Assembly: GCA_020832705.1 (NCBI GenBank)
Contig: JAFIEE010000019.1
Coordinates: forward strand, 1-33,602
Direction of reading: 5' to 3'
DNA: 33,602 nucleotides
Origin: Paracoccaceae bacterium
GTDB taxonomy: Bacteria > Pseudomonadota > Alphaproteobacteria > Rhodobacterales > Rhodobacteraceae
Positions 30,635 through 33,602 of the stretch are shown in pieces. The first letter of the stretch is position 1; each line of letters starts with the position of its first letter. The position numbers and the translations under genes were made by a program. Below the pieces are notes generated by a model, which saw only the letters and a list, made by a program, of their open reading frames with translations, made no database searches and had not been told where the DNA came from.

Positions 30635-33288
30635 TGCATCCCTCCGATCACATCCTCGGCGGCTTTCAGCGCGGCCTCGGCCTGTGCGATGTCGGCGCCG
30701 CCGCCCTGCGCCATGTCCGGGCGCCCACCGCCGCCTTTGCCGCCCAGCGCCACCACCGCCGCACGCACCAGGTCCACCGCCGACAGCCGGTCAGTCAGGT
30801 CCGGCGTCACCCCTGCGGCCACCGCCGGTTTCGCGCCCGTGTCGGCGATCAGCACCACCGCGCCGGAGCCCAGCTTGGCCTTCATCGCGTCGATCACCGG
30901 CGGCAGGTCCTTGCCGGAAACACCCGTCAGCACCTGCGCGATCAGCTTCACGCCCGCAACCTCGCGCGCCTCGGGCCCGGCACCACCGCCCCCGCCGGTC
31001 GCCAGATCACGGCGCAGTTGTGCAACCTCGTTCTGAAGCGCGCGGCGTTCGTCCAGCAGTGCGCGCACCCGGTCGGCCAGCTCGGCAGCCGGCGCTTTCA
31101 GCAGCGCCGCTGCCGCGTCCAGCCGCGCCGTCTGGGTGCGCAGATACGCCATCGCCGCCTGCCCGGTCAGCGCCTCGATCCGCCGCACCCCGGCGGCCGA
31201 GGCACTGTCGCCCAGGCAGACAAAGGCCCCGATATCACCGGTCCGTTCCACATGCGTGCCGCCACACAGTTCGATCGAATAGGTGGCGCCGTCGGTGCCC
31301 TTGCCGGAATTGGGCAGCGTCCCCATCGAGACCACACGCACCTCGTCGCCGTATTTCTCGCCGAACAGGGCCTGCGCGCCGATTTCCTGCGCCTCCTCCG
31401 GGGTCATGATCCGGGTTTCCACAGGAGCGTTCTGGCGGATGAAGGCGTTGACCTCGGCCTCGACCGTGGCCAGTTCCTCGGCGCTCATGCCTTTCGAATG
31501 GCTGAAATCGAAGCGCAGCCGGTCCGGTGCGTTCAACGAACCCTTTTGCGCCACGTGTTCGCCCAGCGCGCGGCGCAGGGCCTCGTGCAGCAGGTGCGTG
31601 GCCGAATGGTTGGCGCGGATGGCGCGGCGGCGGGTATGGGTGACTTCCAGCTTGACCGGTGTGCCCGGGCGCAGCCTGCCCTCGGTCACCTGCGCGCTGT
31701 GGATGATGACCCCGGCGGCCCGCTGCGTGTCGCGCACCTCGGCCTCGCCCCCGTCCCAGCGCAGGAAACCCGTATCCCCCACCTGCCCGCCGGATTCGGC
31801 ATAGAACGGCGTCTGGTTGACCACCACCTGCACGGCGCCGTCGGCGCTGTCGGCCTCGGCGCCCGCGGCCACCAGCGCCAGCACCTCGCCCTCGGCGGTT
31901 TCGGTGTCATAGCCCAGGAATTCGGTCGGCCCGAAGCGGTCGGCCAGTTCCAGCCAGATGGCCGCATCCGCCGCCTCGCCCGAACCGGCCCAGGCAGCGC
32001 GGGCCTTTGCCTTCTGTTCGGCCATCGCGGCGTCGAAGCCCGCGACCTCGACCGCGCGGCCCTTTTCGCGCAGCGCATCCTGCGTGAGGTCCAGCGGGAA
32101 GCCGTAGGTATCATAGAGCCGGAAGGCCGAATCGCCGGGCAGCGGGGCGCCCTCGGGCAGCTTGTCCAGTTCCGCATCCAGCAGCTTCAGCCCGCGATCC
32201 AGCGTCTGGCGGAAGCGTGTTTCCTCCAGCTTCAGCGTCTCCTCGATCAGCGGTTTCGCCCGCACGAGTTCGGTATAATGCGACCCCATCTGGCGCACCA
32301 GCGCAGCCACCAGACGGTGCATCACCGGGTCCTGGGCGCCCAGCATATGCGCGTGCCGCATGGCGCGGCGCATGATCCGGCGCAGCACATAGCCGCGCCC
32401 TTCGTTCGACGGCATCACCCCGTCGGCGATCAGGAACGCCGTCGAACGCAGATGATCGGCGATCACCCGGTGATGGATCTTTCCCTTGCCGTCCGGGTCG
32501 GTGCCGGTGGCGTTGGCGCTGGCCTCGATCAGCGAGCGCATCAGGTCGGTGTCGTAGTTGTCATGTTTGCCCTGCAGCAACGCGCCGATCCGTTCCAGCC
32601 CCATGCCGGTGTCGATGGACTGGTTCGGCAGGTCGGTCATCCGTCCGTCGGCGTGCTGTTCGTTCTGCATGAAGACCAGGTTCCAGATCTCGATGAACCG
32701 GTCGCCGTCTTCTTCGGGCGAGCCCGGCGGGCCGCCCCAGATGTGGTCGCCGTGATCAAAGAAGATCTCGGTGCACGGGCCGCAGGGACCGGTGGGCCCC
32801 ATGCGCCAGAAGTTGTCATCGGTCGGGATGCGGATGATCCGGTCATCGGACAGGCCGGCCACCTTCTTCCAGATCGCGGCGGCCTCGTCATCGGTATGAA
32901 AGATGGTGACCAGCATGCGGTCTGCCGGGATTCCGAAATCGCGGGTCAGCAGCTCCCAGGAAAAGGCGATGGCATCGTCCTTGAAATAGTCGCCAAAGCT
33001 GAAATTCCCAAGCATTTCAAAGAACGTATGGTGGCGCGCGGTATAGCCCACATTGTCCAGGTCATTGTGCTTGCCGCCCGCACGGACGCATTTCTGGCTG
33101 GTGGCGGCGCGGACATAGTCGCGGTGTTCCAGCCCGGTGAAGACATTCTTGAACTGCACCATGCCCGAGTTGGTGAACATCAGCGTGGGGTCGTTGCGCG
33201 GCACGAGGGGCGAGCTGTCCACCACCGCATGGCCGTTGCGGGCAAAATAATCGAGGAAGGTCGAGCGGATGTCGTTCAGGCTTGCCAT
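30631..33288 (-). CDS. alaS: Alanyl-tRNA synthetase
   Basis: AlaRS charges tRNA-Ala and edits mischarged Ser and Gly. The 885-residue protein shows the class II catalytic domain ([72 protein letters not shown]) and the tRNA-recognition region. The editing domain has the zinc-type motifs [18 protein letters not shown] (HxxxH) and [15 protein letters not shown] (CxxxH type). The C-Ala domain at the end contains a Gly-rich stretch ([18 protein letters not shown]). Length is as in E. coli (876) and relatives. ATG 33288 gives [15 protein letters not shown], the conserved start; a GAAGG lies 10 nt upstream. DUF1330 is coupled to its end by ATGA. Confidence 0.98.
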   Translation of the reverse strand: MASLNDIRSTFLDYFARNGHAVVDSSPLVPRNDPTLMFTNSGMVQFKNVFTGLEHRDYVRAATSQKCVRAGGKHNDLDNVGYTARHHTFFEMLGNFSFGDYFKDDAIAFSWELLTRDFGIPADRMLVTIFHTDDEAAAIWKKVAGLSDDRIIRIPTDDNFWRMGPTGPCGPCTEIFFDHGDHIWGGPPGSPEEDGDRFIEIWNLVFMQNEQHADGRMTDLPNQSIDTGMGLERIGALLQGKHDNYDTDLMRSLIEASANATGTDPDGKGKIHHRVIADHLRSTAFLIADGVMPSNEGRGYVLRRIMRRAMRHAHMLGAQDPVMHRLVAALVRQMGSHYTELVRAKPLIEETLKLEETRFRQTLDRGLKLLDAELDKLPEGAPLPGDSAFRLYDTYGFPLDLTQDALREKGRAVEVAGFDAAMAEQKAKARAAWAGSGEAADAAIWLELADRFGPTEFLGYDTETAEGEVLALVAAGAEADSADGAVQVVVNQTPFYAESGGQVGDTGFLRWDGGEAEVRDTQRAAGVIIHSAQVTEGRLRPGTPVKLEVTHTRRRAIRANHSATHLLHEALRRALGEHVAQKGSLNAPDRLRFDFSHSKGMSAEELATVEAEVNAFIRQNAPVETRIMTPEEAQEIGAQALFGEKYGDEVRVVSMGTLPNSGKGTDGATYSIELCGGTHVERTGDIGAFVCLGDSASAAGVRRIEALTGQAAMAYLRTQTARLDAAAALLKAPAAELADRVRALLDERRALQNEVAQLRRDLATGGGGGAGPEAREVAGVKLIAQVLTGVSGKDLPPVIDAMKAKLGSGAVVLIADTGAKPAVAAGVTPDLTDRLSAVDLVRAAVVALGGKGGGGRPDMAQGGGADIAQAEAALKAAEDVIGGMQ

Positions 33289-33306
33289 GCGAGTCGGGCC
33301 TTCGGT

Positions 33307-33327
33307 CGGGTCTGCGTTGCAGACCCG
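33307..33327. promoter_or_regulatory. Perfect 9-bp palindrome at the predicted alaS start site (autorepressor site candidate)
   Basis: CGGGTCTGC (33307-33315), loop GTT, GCAGACCCG (33319-33327). On the minus strand its centre (33317) falls at about +3 of the predicted alaS transcript. It could be a DNA operator for AlaRS, an RNA hairpin in the leader, or both. Confidence 0.6.
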
Positions 33328-33354
33328 TTTAGCCCTGCACCCGTTGGCTGTCCA
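33326..33354 (-). promoter_or_regulatory. Promoter candidate for alaS
   Basis: On the minus strand TGGACA (33354-33349; one mismatch to TTGACA), a 17-nt spacer and TAAACG (33331-33326) give a predicted start near 33319, 31 nt before the ATG. The -10 abuts the palindrome at 33307-33327. Confidence 0.45.
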
Positions 33355-33408
33355 CACCCCGCCGCCCGTTCGGAAATGACGCAGCCGCCAAGGGCTGCTC
33401 CGTGTCGC

Positions 33409-33437
33409 GGCGCCGGGCTTCGGACCCGTTGCGCGCC
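33409..33437 (+). repeat. Imperfect direct repeat upstream of alaS, copy 1
   Basis: GGCGCC-GGG-CTTCGG-A-CCCG-TTGCGCGCC. It resembles the stretch at 33529-33563 except for a shorter G-run and three small differences. No gene is seen between 33355 and the window end; the open frames there are GC-rich artefacts. Confidence 0.4.
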
Positions 33438-33528
33438 AACACCGCGACCGACAGGCAAGACCCCGGCTTCAGCGCCAACGCCCCGTAGCGGCGGCGGGCG
33501 CAGGGTGCGGCACGCCCGCGCGCGCGCC

Positions 33529-33563
33529 GGCGCCGGGGGGGGCTTCGGGCCCGGTGGCGCGCC
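33529..33563 (+). repeat. Imperfect direct repeat upstream of alaS, copy 2
   Basis: GGCGCC, eight G, CTTCGG, G, CCCG, GTGGCGCGCC: the second copy of the 33409-33437 sequence, 120 nt further on. The surrounding sequence is low-complexity GC with runs of G and C, so slippage may have shaped it. Confidence 0.4.
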
Positions 33564-33602
33564 GCCCAGCCCACACCCACACGCTTCGACCAACCCCCCC
33601 GC

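Noticed and set aside
33276-33593. 105-codon minus-strand frame upstream of alaS
   Set aside because: Low-complexity Gly/Pro/Arg/Ala sequence over GC repeats, without a ribosome-binding site or homology pattern. It also overlaps the alaS start.

Overview
The window looks like chromosomal DNA of a high-GC alphaproteobacterium of the Rhodobacter/Paracoccus group (Rhodobacterales). The reasons are the strong G+C bias at third codon positions, a sorbitol/mannitol (smo-mtl-xyl) operon of the type known from Rhodobacter sphaeroides, an ScfR-type short-chain fatty acyl regulator, a UPF0262 gene, and the order UPF0262 / phosphatase / infA / maf / rng / yacG. Most of the window is ordinary chromosome. 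There is no phage, insertion sequence or complete mobile element.

Layout. 1-1690 (minus): the end of a flavin amine oxidase gene cut by the window edge, then a small exported outer-membrane protein with a TetR-like palindrome in its promoter. 1700-2452: a scar-like stretch holding one solitary type I-E-like CRISPR repeat, a 5'-truncated TPR gene and non-coding DNA, ending at tRNA-Ser(GCT). 2680-5928: ychF (minus) divergent from trpA (plus), then an IclR regulator. 6023-9481 (minus): a three-gene signalling unit of response regulator, small membrane protein and symporter-domain histidine kinase, behind a good promoter. 9518-12993: an ScfR-type regulator divergent from accB-accC. 13177-23907 (plus): a LacI-type regulator and a long polyol operon consisting of a binding protein, two permeases, an ATPase, sorbitol dehydrogenase, mannitol dehydrogenase, xylulokinase, a FrcK-like sugar kinase and transaldolase. 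24042-24839 (minus): a hydroxypyruvate isomerase-like enzyme. 25243-33288 (minus): alaS, DUF1330, UPF0262, LMW phosphatase, NTF2-like, GNAT, nitrilase, infA, maf, rng, yacG and tRNA-Phe, mostly with overlapping or abutting ends.

How the genes work together. The polyol operon covers the whole route: ABC import of hexitols/pentitols, oxidation to fructose or xylulose, phosphorylation, and entry into the pentose phosphate pathway through transaldolase. Two hairpins between the binding-protein gene and the first permease gene suggest that the binding protein is made in excess. The ScfR-type regulator next to accBC suggests that acyl-CoA status is linked to the first step of fatty acid synthesis. 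The last block combines translation genes (alaS, infA, tRNA-Phe), RNA processing (rng) and housekeeping (maf, yacG), interrupted by a three-gene cassette of an NTF2-like protein, an acetyltransferase and a nitrilase.

Most unusual points: the lone CRISPR repeat abutting a broken gene; a perfect palindrome at the predicted alaS start site, as expected for AlaRS autorepression; the RR/membrane protein/symporter-kinase triad with an inverted repeat spanning its promoter; three helically phased TTTACA repeats at the ScfR/accB divergence; and a FrcK-like kinase where a fructokinase is expected. I did not find convincing evidence of a wholly new defence or mobile system.
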